Assembly (NCBI GenBank): GCA_900318445.1
Contig: ONKO01000006.1
Location: 1 to 64,000 of the forward strand
DNA: 64,000 nucleotides
Direction: 5' to 3'
Origin: an uncultured Bacteroidales bacterium
GTDB lineage: Bacteria; Bacteroidota; Bacteroidia; Bacteroidales; UBA932
The notes beneath the pieces are model-generated. The model saw only the letters and a list, made by a program, of their open reading frames with translations. It made no database searches and was not told the DNA's origin. Shown piece after piece: positions 23,321 through 30,778 of this stretch (its first letter is position 1; every line of letters begins with the position of its first letter). A program made the translations under genes and the position numbers.

Positions 23321-24832
23321 ATGAAAAAACAGATTATCCTCCTTCTACTTCTGACAGCCTGCGCAGGACGTCCCGCTATGGTTGCGCCCTCACTGGACTA
23401 CCATAATCCCATCATCGGCGGTTTCCATCCGGACCCTTCCATCTGCCGGGTGGGGGAAGACTATTATATCGTGAATTCATCGTTTCAATATTTTCCTGGA
23501 GTGCCGGTCTATCACAGCCGTGATCTGGCTCATTGGGAGCTCATTGGAAACGCCCTGAACCGGGAATCACAACTACCTCTGCAGCAGTCGGGGTCGTGGT
23601 CTGGCATCTATGCAACTACCCTCCGCTACCATGATGGGCTGTTCTATATGGTCACCACCAACACAACCATCGGCAAAAATTTCTTTGTAACGGCAGAGAA
23701 CCCGGCCGGTCCCTGGTCCGAGCCTGTCTATCTGGAGCAGGCCGGGATAGACCCGTCCTTTCTCTTTGAGGACGGGAAATGCTATTTCGTGAGCAATCCA
23801 GAGGGGCAAATCACGCTCTGCGAGATAGATCCTGTCACCGGGAAGCAACTTACTCCTTCCCGCCCTATCTGGAACGGCATGGGAGGGCGTTTCCCGGAAG
23901 GACCACATATCTACAAGATAAAGAATTGGTATTATCTCCTGATATCCGAAGGCGGAACGGAACTGGCGCACTCACTTACGATTGCCCGCAGTCGGAATCC
24001 TTACGGCCCTTATGAAGCATGTCCCCACAATCCCATCCTTACACACTGCAGTCATGCTGGGGAAAACAACCCCATCCAGGGAACAGGACACGGAGATCTG
24101 GTTCAGGCACCGGACGGCTCCTGGTGGGTAGTTTTCCTGGCCTACCGCAATTTTGGCGGTAGCTACCACCATCTGGGCCGTGAAACTTATCTTGCGCCTG
24201 TCACATGGGAAAAAGGCTGGCCGATGGTGAATGGCGGAGCCCCCATCACAAGCGGCACGATGCCGCGGGAAGAAGTAACGCGCACATATGCCTTTGACAA
24301 GCCACTTGGCCCGGAATGGATCTATATCCAGAATCCGGATTCTTCCTGCTATGCAATTACAGGCGGCGAACTTCGCCTCGTTGGCAAGGGAGCACTGTCG
24401 GCAAACGACCATCCCACGTTTGTGGGCGTAAGGCAGGAAAGCGAAATCCTGGAAACCACGGTGCGGGTGTCTCTGGATGCCCCGGGTATGGCAGGCCTTT
24501 CCCTCTACCAGATTCAGGACGGCCACGCAGAACTCTCCCTGGTTCGCAGCAGGGAACATGTGCGTGCGACGGTCCATTACACGCTCAAGAGCATGGACTA
24601 TGACGCGGCCTCAGTACAGATTTCAGGGACATCGGCCTGGCTTAAAATCACGTCTGACGGCATTCAGTATCAATTCTATGTCTCCGAGGACGGGAAACAG
24701 TGGCTGTATCTCGACGCCATCAGTTCCGCGCTCCTTAGCTCGGAAGTCGTTGGAGGCTTCACCGGAATTGTGCTCGGGCTTTACGCAGAGAATACCGTGG
24801 CACGGTTCTCATCTTTGTGTATAAAAGAATAG
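23321..24832 (+). CDS. GH43 family glycosidase (beta-xylosidase/arabinofuranosidase type), lipoprotein
   Basis: Glycoside hydrolase family 43 enzyme of 503 residues, predicted to cleave xylosyl or arabinosyl units from hemicellulose. The lipobox LLLTAC puts acylated Cys14 at the N-terminus. Five-bladed propeller residues: the catalytic base Asp38 in FHPDPSICR, the Asp in GIDPSFLFEDGK that tunes the acid, and the proton-donor Glu in RFPEGPHIYK. A C-terminal beta-sandwich (~320-503) resembles the GH43_C2/DUF1349 domain. I chose the ATG at 23321, which starts the signal peptide; an upstream frame to 23288 overlaps the phosphatase remnant. It is alone, not part of a SusCD locus. Subfamily and substrate are inferred. 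Confidence 0.92.
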   Translation: MKKQIILLLLLTACAGRPAMVAPSLDYHNPIIGGFHPDPSICRVGEDYYIVNSSFQYFPGVPVYHSRDLAHWELIGNALNRESQLPLQQSGSWSGIYATTLRYHDGLFYMVTTNTTIGKNFFVTAENPAGPWSEPVYLEQAGIDPSFLFEDGKCYFVSNPEGQITLCEIDPVTGKQLTPSRPIWNGMGGRFPEGPHIYKIKNWYYLLISEGGTELAHSLTIARSRNPYGPYEACPHNPILTHCSHAGENNPIQGTGHGDLVQAPDGSWWVVFLAYRNFGGSYHHLGRETYLAPVTWEKGWPMVNGGAPITSGTMPREEVTRTYAFDKPLGPEWIYIQNPDSSCYAITGGELRLVGKGALSANDHPTFVGVRQESEILETTVRVSLDAPGMAGLSLYQIQDGHAELSLVRSREHVRATVHYTLKSMDYDAASVQISGTSAWLKITSDGIQYQFYVSEDGKQWLYLDAISSALLSSEVVGGFTGIVLGLYAENTVARFSSLCIKE

Positions 24833-24850
24833 AATTACGGCCTGCCCCCG

Positions 24851-24893
24851 ACGTGAAATCGGACAAAAACGGCAAAAATGTCCGATTTGGCGA
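24851..24893 (+). repeat. Intergenic repeat family D, copy 1
   Basis: ACGTGAAATCGGACAAAAAC followed by GGCAAAAATGTCCGATTTGG. ATCGGACA and TGTCCGAT form an inverted pair. Further copies are at 25242-25284, 52790-52831 and 52840-52882. Confidence 0.8.
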
Positions 24894-24972
24894 CGGGCGC
24901 AACCCGAAATCGGCGCAGGTTCACGGACAGGCGCCATCGGGGTGCTAGTGGGCTTTTTCGCAACTCCCCACC

Positions 24973-25027
24973 CGATGTACGTACAAAAAAACGCCAACCC
25001 AGTGCAGTTTCGATGTACGTACATCGG
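24973..25027 (+). repeat. Repeat family B, copy 2
   Basis: GATGTACGTACAAAAAAACG and then the palindrome CGATGTACGTACATCG (25011-25026), just left of R6. Matches 402-456 in order and spacing. Confidence 0.7.
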
Positions 25028-25030
25028 TAG

Positions 25031-25140
25031 CCGTGGCGCTTACAACACTGACAATCAGCGCGTTAGAGTAACTGACGGGTATGAATAGCATACCCGTCAG
25101 TTACTCTAATCGTTTAGTATTCAACTATTTAAGCGCCACG
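25031..25140 (+). repeat. 110-bp palindromic element R6
   Basis: Arms CCGTGGCGCTTA and TAAGCGCCACG. Central stem TTAGAGTAACTGACGGGTAT from 25063 and loop GAATAGC. Only a few bases differ from R5. Confidence 0.92.
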
Positions 25141-25171
25141 CTACATCAGGAAAGAGGCCTTGCCGAGGGGG

Positions 25172-25231
25172 CGTTTTAATAGGGTTCGGGCATGAGCGGT
25201 TAGAAAATAACCCCTGCCCGAGGTTGGCATA
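25172..25231 (+). repeat. Intergenic repeat family C, copy 3
   Basis: GTTTTAATAGGGTTCGGGCA at the left and CTGCCCGAGGTTGGCATA at the right, with a shorter centre than the copies at 150-301. Confidence 0.7.
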
Positions 25232-25241
25232 GTCAATTATA

Positions 25242-25284
25242 CCTGAAATCGGACAAAAACAGCGAAAATGCGCGATTTGGCGGC
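25242..25284 (+). repeat. Intergenic repeat family D, copy 2 (diverged)
   Basis: CTGAAATCGGACAAAAAC then GCGAAAATGCGCGATTTGGC. The right half matches the AAAAATGCGCGATTTG at the end of the phosphatase remnant (about 23284). Confidence 0.65.
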
Positions 25285-25332
25285 GGACCGAACGGGATTT
25301 ATTCCTAACTTTACGGAACAAAACCACTAGCC

Positions 25333-26481
25333 ATGCACAAAAAACTTTATTCACTGGCGCTGATGGCCGTTCTCACAGCAGCCTGTACGCAAAATCCCGA
25401 GAAAGCATTCGAAAAAGACATAGAGGCCTACCGGAAGGAAGTGGGGAACGTGGGTATGGCCGTAGCCGTGGTGAAGGGCGGCGAAATTGTCTACCACAAC
25501 CAGTTTGGCGTCAAAAACCTTGAGACGAAGGAGCCCATCGCGGAGGACGACCTCTTCCGCATCGCGTCCATCTCCAAGTCCTTCAGCGCCACATCCATCA
25601 TGCAGCTCAAGGAACAGGGACTGGTATCCCTGGACACGGACGTGAGCGAACTGGCCGGATTCCCCATCCGCAATCCCAAGTATCCAGACACCGTCATTAC
25701 GCTGGAAATGCTCCTCTCCCACACGTCCAGCCTCAACGACAGTGAAGGCTACTTTACGCTGGACGCCATCAACCCCGCCACCAACCCCAAATGGCAGAAC
25801 TGCTACAACGACTACGCTCCCGGCGAAGGCTACGAGTACTGCAACCTCAACTTCAACCTGGTGGGAACCTTCATCGAGAAACTCTCCGGAGAGCGCTTTG
25901 ACCAGTATGTTGTAAACCACGTCCTAAAGCTCCTTGGCATCTACGGCGGCTACTGCGTGGACTCCCTGGACCGGAGCAAGTTCGTGAGCCTCTACAACTA
26001 CATAGACGGTAAGTACGTAGAAGAGCCGGACGCCTACGAGCCCCGGAGCGAGCGCATCGCCGCCTACAAGTTCGGCTACGACACACCCGTCTTTTCCCCT
26101 ACCGGCGGCATGAAGATATCGGCCTGCGACCTGGCCCGCTACATGATGATGCACATGGGCTGGGGTACGGCTCCGGACGGCACCAAGATTATCGAAGAGG
26201 AAGATTCCCGCAGCATGCAGACGGAGCGCTCGGCCCCCGAGCACTACGGACTTGCCCTGGAGCACGCCTTTGACCGCATTCCGGGCGTTGAACTGGTGGG
26301 CCACACCGGAAGCGCCTACGGCCTCCGTAGCGCCATGTTCTGGGCCGAAGACCGTAGTTTTGGGCTGGTATGTATCAGTAGCGGCTCCTTCGAAGAATAC
26401 GACTCCGACGACAGCCAGATTCTGAACGAAACGCTGCGGCGGCTATACCGGCATTTCTGCGCCGGCGGGGCCCAGCAGTAG
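25333..26481 (+). CDS. Serine hydrolase, beta-lactamase/class C PBP family lipoprotein
   Basis: Penicillin-binding-protein-like serine hydrolase (Beta-lactamase family, PF00144 type) of 382 residues. The lipoprotein signal ends in LTAAC. The catalytic triad motifs are present: SxxK in IASISKSFS (nucleophile Ser), YxN in YEYCNLNFN, and HTG in LVGHTGSAYG. Such proteins include D-aminopeptidases, esterases and peptidoglycan-modifying enzymes; true beta-lactamase activity is only one option, and the sequence does not decide. Its last 39 bases overlap the convergent HAD gene. Confidence 0.88.
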   Translation: MHKKLYSLALMAVLTAACTQNPEKAFEKDIEAYRKEVGNVGMAVAVVKGGEIVYHNQFGVKNLETKEPIAEDDLFRIASISKSFSATSIMQLKEQGLVSLDTDVSELAGFPIRNPKYPDTVITLEMLLSHTSSLNDSEGYFTLDAINPATNPKWQNCYNDYAPGEGYEYCNLNFNLVGTFIEKLSGERFDQYVVNHVLKLLGIYGGYCVDSLDRSKFVSLYNYIDGKYVEEPDAYEPRSERIAAYKFGYDTPVFSPTGGMKISACDLARYMMMHMGWGTAPDGTKIIEEEDSRSMQTERSAPEHYGLALEHAFDRIPGVELVGHTGSAYGLRSAMFWAEDRSFGLVCISSGSFEEYDSDDSQILNETLRRLYRHFCAGGAQQ

Positions 26482-27108
26482 TGCCAGCATTTCCCACGCA
26501 TCGCTGAACTTGTAACGCGCCGGAATATCCTGCCAGCCACGGCCCTTCCAGTCGGCCAGGGCAAAGTCGCAGCCGGCATCCCGCGCGCAGGCAAAGTCGT
26601 GCCAGGTATCTCCAAGGAAGAGCACTTCCCGGGGCTCAATAGCCTCCCCGAGCGAACGGGAAGCCAGGCCGATGCAGTGCAGCAGCGGCTCCGGGTGCGG
26701 TTTGTGACGGGGCGTATCCTCGCTGCAGACAATATGCCCAAGATAAGGGAGCATTTCCTTCAGGTAAAGATCCTTGTCAAACTCCATGCGGCTGCGGGAG
26801 GTCACCACGCCCGTTGCCATTCCGCTGGCCTTCACACGCCGAAGCGCCTCCAGCACCCCCGGCATCGGCCGGATATGGTGCGAAAGCGCCACGAAGTTTT
26901 CCTCCCAGCGCTGGCCGAAGCGGTGGGCATCGGCATATCCGAGAATACCGGCCACCTTGCCGCTGGGGATGCCGAAGACCTTGTAGGCCTCCTCATAGGA
27001 AACTTCCTTCCCCATGAGCTCGCGGATGGTGACCATGAGCGACTCCACACCGGTCTTTTCGGTGTCGATGAGCGTTCCGTCTATGTCGAATACAGCCAGC
27101 CTATACAT
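26443..27108 (-). CDS. HAD-family phosphatase (Gph/PpaX-like)
   Basis: Cytoplasmic haloacid-dehalogenase-type phosphatase of about 221 residues. Motif I FDIDGTLID, motif II Thr/Ser in GVVTSRSR, motif III Lys in RHKPHPEPLL, motif IV LFLGDTWHDFACA. An alpha-helical cap follows motif I, as in phosphoglycolate phosphatase and PpaX pyrophosphatase. I start at 27108 (MYRLAVFDIDG); a longer frame to 27165 would translate the promoter. A TACTTTTG box (27135-27142) lies within a near-perfect 17-bp inverted repeat just upstream. Its 3' end overlaps the serine hydrolase by 39 bases. Confidence 0.9.
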   Translation of the reverse strand: MYRLAVFDIDGTLIDTEKTGVESLMVTIRELMGKEVSYEEAYKVFGIPSGKVAGILGYADAHRFGQRWEENFVALSHHIRPMPGVLEALRRVKASGMATGVVTSRSRMEFDKDLYLKEMLPYLGHIVCSEDTPRHKPHPEPLLHCIGLASRSLGEAIEPREVLFLGDTWHDFACARDAGCDFALADWKGRGWQDIPARYKFSDAWEMLALLLGPAGAEMPV

Positions 27109-27110
27109 GA

Positions 27111-27149
27111 CTTTTGCTACTTCTGCGAGAATCGCAAAAGTAGCAAAAG
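27111..27149 (-). promoter_or_regulatory. Promoter -7 box within an inverted repeat upstream of the HAD gene
   Basis: CTTTTGCTACTTCTGCG (27111-27127) and CGCAAAAGTAGCAAAAG (27133-27149) are reverse complements with one mismatch. The minus-strand -7 box TACTTTTG is at 27135-27142. The palindrome could be an operator or a leader hairpin. Confidence 0.55.
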
Positions 27150-27174
27150 ATAATGGTTTGCGCAAGGGGCGCGG

Positions 27175-29235
27175 CTACAGCTTTTCCAGCGTCAGGCCCG
27201 AGTAGCTCTTGTAGGCCACCTGCTCCCTCTTATAAGCCCCTTCGGCATCAAAGAGGAGGAACATATAGGACGTTACATTGTTGGCCGATTGAGGCCCGGA
27301 GAGGAGGTAGAGCTTTCCGTCAATGAAGCCCAGCGCCATATTGGTGGTGCCGCCCCAGTAGATGGAAAGGTCGTCCGTGAAGCCCAGCTTGACGGAACTT
27401 CCCTTGTAGGTCCCAAGCGCCTGCGGCTCTATGACAATGCAATGGTGTTCTGCGTCGTAGAAGCCGGTCACCTCCGGGCTGAAGTCACGGGTGTTGGAAA
27501 GGCCGCGGATGGAGAAGGCATTGGATCCCTGGCGGTAAATATCCACCCTGTATTCCTCCGTCTCCTTGGAAGAAGCCTCGGAGTTGGTCACCGTGGCGGT
27601 TCCGCGGAAAGCACCCACAAAGTCCTGCATGGAGACATTGGTGTCAAAGTCGGTGCTCTTGTGGCCCAGCGTATAGGCCGTCTTGCTCACAAGAACCGTG
27701 TCTCCATACTCATTGTAGGCCATGACGCAGAGGGTGAATCCGCAGCCCGAAGCCATGTTGTTGAAACCGGTACTGAGGCCCTCCGGGGAGTTGATCTCCT
27801 CCGTGAAGGTTTCGTTAATCTGGTTGCCGTGCTCGTCCACATACTGGGCCAGCGTAGTATCATAGAGGTCCAGAATGAGGTCCAGGACATCGGCCCGTAC
27901 GCAAAGGTACTTGACCTTGGCGGCGTTCTTGCAGCGAAGCTCCCAGAGGAGGGTGCTGTACGGGTCGTAGAGCGGGTTGTCGGACGGGCAGTACCAGTTG
28001 AAGAGCGTCACCTGCGGGGCCAGTTCCCCGGTGGGGTCGCTGGTGAAGCGCAGCGTGTACAGATCCTTCTCCGGCTCTCCCTCCAGGTTGTAAGCCAGGG
28101 CCACAACCGTATAATTACCCTGCGGGATGTTCCAAAGGTCCGTATTCTCGGAATAGAAGACACGGGGGGCGATAACACCCACCTCTCTGTCGGCCACAAG
28201 CGCATTCCGGACGCTCTTTTGCGTCTGTTTGTCGGCGGTGATATCTCCGGAGACAAACGCAACCTTGTACTGCTTGGTATATTCTCCGGGAATAAACGAA
28301 AACTTGGGAGCGGCAAAACCGGTCTCGGTCCGGGCAATTCCTTCGTAGACAATCTTCACCGTAGCCGTAGTATCTTCCTCGCCGTCAAAGGTGAGCGTTT
28401 CCTCGCCCTTGGCGAAGTAACCGCCGGTCACAAAGTAGATGAGGTTGAAGGTGAACTTGCCCTTTCCGTCATAGGTGCAGGGATAGGAGGCGTAGGCATT
28501 CTTGTTGCCGGTATACACCGCCATGTCGGAGACCTGCACGTACTCGTTGTAGTTGCTGTTGAAAAAGCCGATGCTCTGGGCCGGCACCACGCAGGTATTG
28601 TCGTCGTTGAGGATGAAGCGGAAGCTCACCCCGCTGGCCCAATCGTTGACCCGGAAGATGTTGGCACCCACGGCCTTGTCCACGGTGAGACCGCCGTCAT
28701 TGCCGCTGTAGAAGGCATTGTAGTGGAAGGTGGCCGTCTGGCGCACCGTCTCTCCCGCGGCATTGACACGCGTGTACTCCTCCCACTCCAGGGCGAACGA
28801 CACCTTGATATCCATCTTGTCGGCAAACTGGGTATCCCAGGTGGCATCCGGTCCCAGCGGAGCCTCGCGGTCGTAGATATAGAGCGTCGCCTTGAAGTCG
28901 GAGCCCGCCATAAGGGACGCCAGGTCCACCTTGATGGCAACGGGCGTGCTGTACTCCCCGTCCCTGATCTCCACCTTGCCCGGGACGGTAAAATGCTCCT
29001 TGTCGTCGCCGATCAGGTTGAGCCACACGGCGTAGGTGCCCGTCTTGCCGGGGCGCGCAATGTCAACAAGGATGGTACCCTCGGTGAGTCCCTTGGTAAA
29101 CTCTTTGGTGACGGATTTCTGCAGGAAATGGATTTCCTTTCCGTCATCGCTTTTCTCTTTATAGAGTGTACCCTCGCCCTTTGTGCAGGCTGCAAGAGTA
29201 CAGAGCATCAGCATGAAATACGAAAACTTTCTCAT
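27175..29235 (-). CDS. Surface lipoprotein of the SusCD-protease operon
   Basis: Lipoprotein of 686 residues (signal peptide ending LCTLAAC) with no catalytic motif I can recognise. The body is beta-rich and looks like several Ig/FN3-like modules (roughly 25-130, 130-320, 330-410, 410-540), with a C-terminal domain of about 150 residues (DFVGAFRGTATVTNS onward). Its position just after susD is where SusE/SusF-like surface binding proteins sit, so ligand binding at the outer surface is a fair guess. Its ATG shares one base with the intact-frame susD stop (TAATG), implying coupling. It is the last gene of the operon. Confidence 0.8.
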   Translation of the reverse strand: MRKFSYFMLMLCTLAACTKGEGTLYKEKSDDGKEIHFLQKSVTKEFTKGLTEGTILVDIARPGKTGTYAVWLNLIGDDKEHFTVPGKVEIRDGEYSTPVAIKVDLASLMAGSDFKATLYIYDREAPLGPDATWDTQFADKMDIKVSFALEWEEYTRVNAAGETVRQTATFHYNAFYSGNDGGLTVDKAVGANIFRVNDWASGVSFRFILNDDNTCVVPAQSIGFFNSNYNEYVQVSDMAVYTGNKNAYASYPCTYDGKGKFTFNLIYFVTGGYFAKGEETLTFDGEEDTTATVKIVYEGIARTETGFAAPKFSFIPGEYTKQYKVAFVSGDITADKQTQKSVRNALVADREVGVIAPRVFYSENTDLWNIPQGNYTVVALAYNLEGEPEKDLYTLRFTSDPTGELAPQVTLFNWYCPSDNPLYDPYSTLLWELRCKNAAKVKYLCVRADVLDLILDLYDTTLAQYVDEHGNQINETFTEEINSPEGLSTGFNNMASGCGFTLCVMAYNEYGDTVLVSKTAYTLGHKSTDFDTNVSMQDFVGAFRGTATVTNSEASSKETEEYRVDIYRQGSNAFSIRGLSNTRDFSPEVTGFYDAEHHCIVIEPQALGTYKGSSVKLGFTDDLSIYWGGTTNMALGFIDGKLYLLSGPQSANNVTSYMFLLFDAEGAYKREQVAYKSYSGLTLEKL

Positions 29236-30769
29236 TACGGATTCTGATCTTCGGGGTTAATGTTGGGATTGGCATCAAGCTCGGCCTTGGGAATGGTAAG
29301 CACCCAGTCGTAGGTGGCAGGGTTCGTGAGGTTGATGCCGGCGCGCGACATGGCCGTAATGCAGTCGCTGGAGAAACCGTCAGAGGTCTTGCGGTCAATA
29401 CCCTGTCCCAGGCGGCGTATTCTCCCCAGAGTTCTACGCGACGCTGCACCAGAATGTTCTCCAGAAGGGAGCCCGTCCAGGTGGTGGTAGTGGAACCCAG
29501 GAAAGTGCCGGAGTAGTTGTAGGCATTGTAGGAAGGGTTGCGGGGAGCCATGACCTCGTTCATAAGGTCACGGGCTTCGTCGGTGCGGCCCAGGCGAAGG
29601 GCAGCCTCGGCAGCCGTAAAGTACATTTCCTCCACGCGCATGTAGATATAGTCTCCCAGCCAGGAAGCCACGTTGGAGAACTTGAACTTCCGGGTCACGT
29701 AGGGGCTCTCCTTGTCGGTGGGATCCCACCAGGCGCGGCGGATGTCGCCCGCTCCAATATGGTTGTAGAGGCTGGAGTTGATGAGCTTGGGGGCCGATTG
29801 GCCATAAGCGCCGTCCACGCAGTCCATGTGGGTAAAGAAGCCCGCATAAGCACCCGACTGCTCGGAGTTCTCGATGCCGGCGCCCCACATGACGTTGGCG
29901 GCCGAGATGGAGTTCATGCCGCTCATGAGCATGGATTCCGTGCCTATAGTGTAGTCCCCTTCCTCGATCACGCGTTTGGCAGCGTTATAGGCGCCTTCCC
30001 AGTCGCCGACAACAAGGCAATAACGGCTCTTGAGGCCGAGGGCGGTGTAGAGGGATATCTGGCTCTTGTTCCCCTTATTGAGCGTACTCTTCAGGCCCTT
30101 GTCCAGCAGGACGATGGCCGAATCCAGGTCGCTCTTAACCTGCGCATACACGGTCTTGAGGCTGGAGCGGGGTGCCCCGCCGGTCTTGATGCCGGTACCG
30201 GTGGTGTAGATGGGCACGCCGGGGTCGTTCCAGCGGGACTCGTCCGTGATGGGGTTGTACGGCGGACGGGCGAACCACTCGGCCAGATAAAGGTAGCTCA
30301 TGCCGCGGATGGCAAAGGCCTGTCCCACGACGAAAGCGACGTCCTCCTCTTCGCCGGACATGGCTTCGCCGGCGTCGATCACGTAGTTGGAGTCTGCAAT
30401 CCACTTGTAGTAAGCTCTCCACACGTCGTAGGAGCGCCAGGAGTCCGAGGTATAGAAGGACTTCACATTGTAGATGTGGTCGTACCAGAACCAGCCGTTG
30501 CCCTGGCCCTGCATGATGAAGTCATCGGCCATGGCATCCTGTGCGAGGTTGTATGCGGCGATTCCGAAGCACTGGTGCGTGTTGCCGCCGGTGCTCCAGC
30601 CGGCCGTCCACATGGAACGGTATACGCCGTTGATGGAGGTAATGGCCGTGCCCGCAGCCTGGAGCATCTTGTCTCCGGAACCGGAGTCGGTGGGAGAGAA
30701 TTCCAGGGCGTCTTTCGCACAGCCTGCCGCTGCAAGAAGGAGCAGCAATTCGTATATATGCTTTTTCAT
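29235..30769 (-). CDS. SusD/RagB-like outer-membrane nutrient-binding lipoprotein, frameshifted near the 3' end
   Basis: Surface lid that binds substrate above the SusC channel. The lipobox AAAGC follows the signal. Typical SusD segments: AFAIRGMSYLYLAEWFARPP, YMRVEEMYFTAAEAALRLGR and RRVELWGEYAAWDR. After that arginine (about 29404-29408) the frame changes. The open frame runs on to 29159 with unrelated sequence, whereas the next frame reads GIDRKTSDGFSSD and then VLTIPKAELDANPN and NPEDQNP, the SusD C-terminus, and stops at 29235 exactly at the next ATG. One missing base (for example CTGTCC for CTGGTCC on the plus strand) explains it. It may be a real mutation, phase variation or a sequencing error. 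About 500 residues when repaired. Confidence 0.9.
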
Positions 30770-30778
30770 TTCCCTTTA

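Larger units (their letters stand above)
24833..25332. other. Gene-free region built from intergenic repeats
   Basis: In order: family D copy (24851-24893), family B block (24973-25027), element R6 (25031-25140), family C copy (25172-25231) and a second family D copy (25242-25284). No gene is supported. Confidence 0.8.

Noticed and set aside
25333-26481. A beta-lactamase resistance gene
   Set aside because: The SxxK, YxN and HTG motifs define the wider serine hydrolase family. Nothing specific to true class C beta-lactamases was seen.
29159-29234. The extra tail of SusD in the uncorrected frame
   Set aside because: It overlaps the next gene by 77 bases and is unrelated to SusD; the adjacent frame gives the proper C-terminus.
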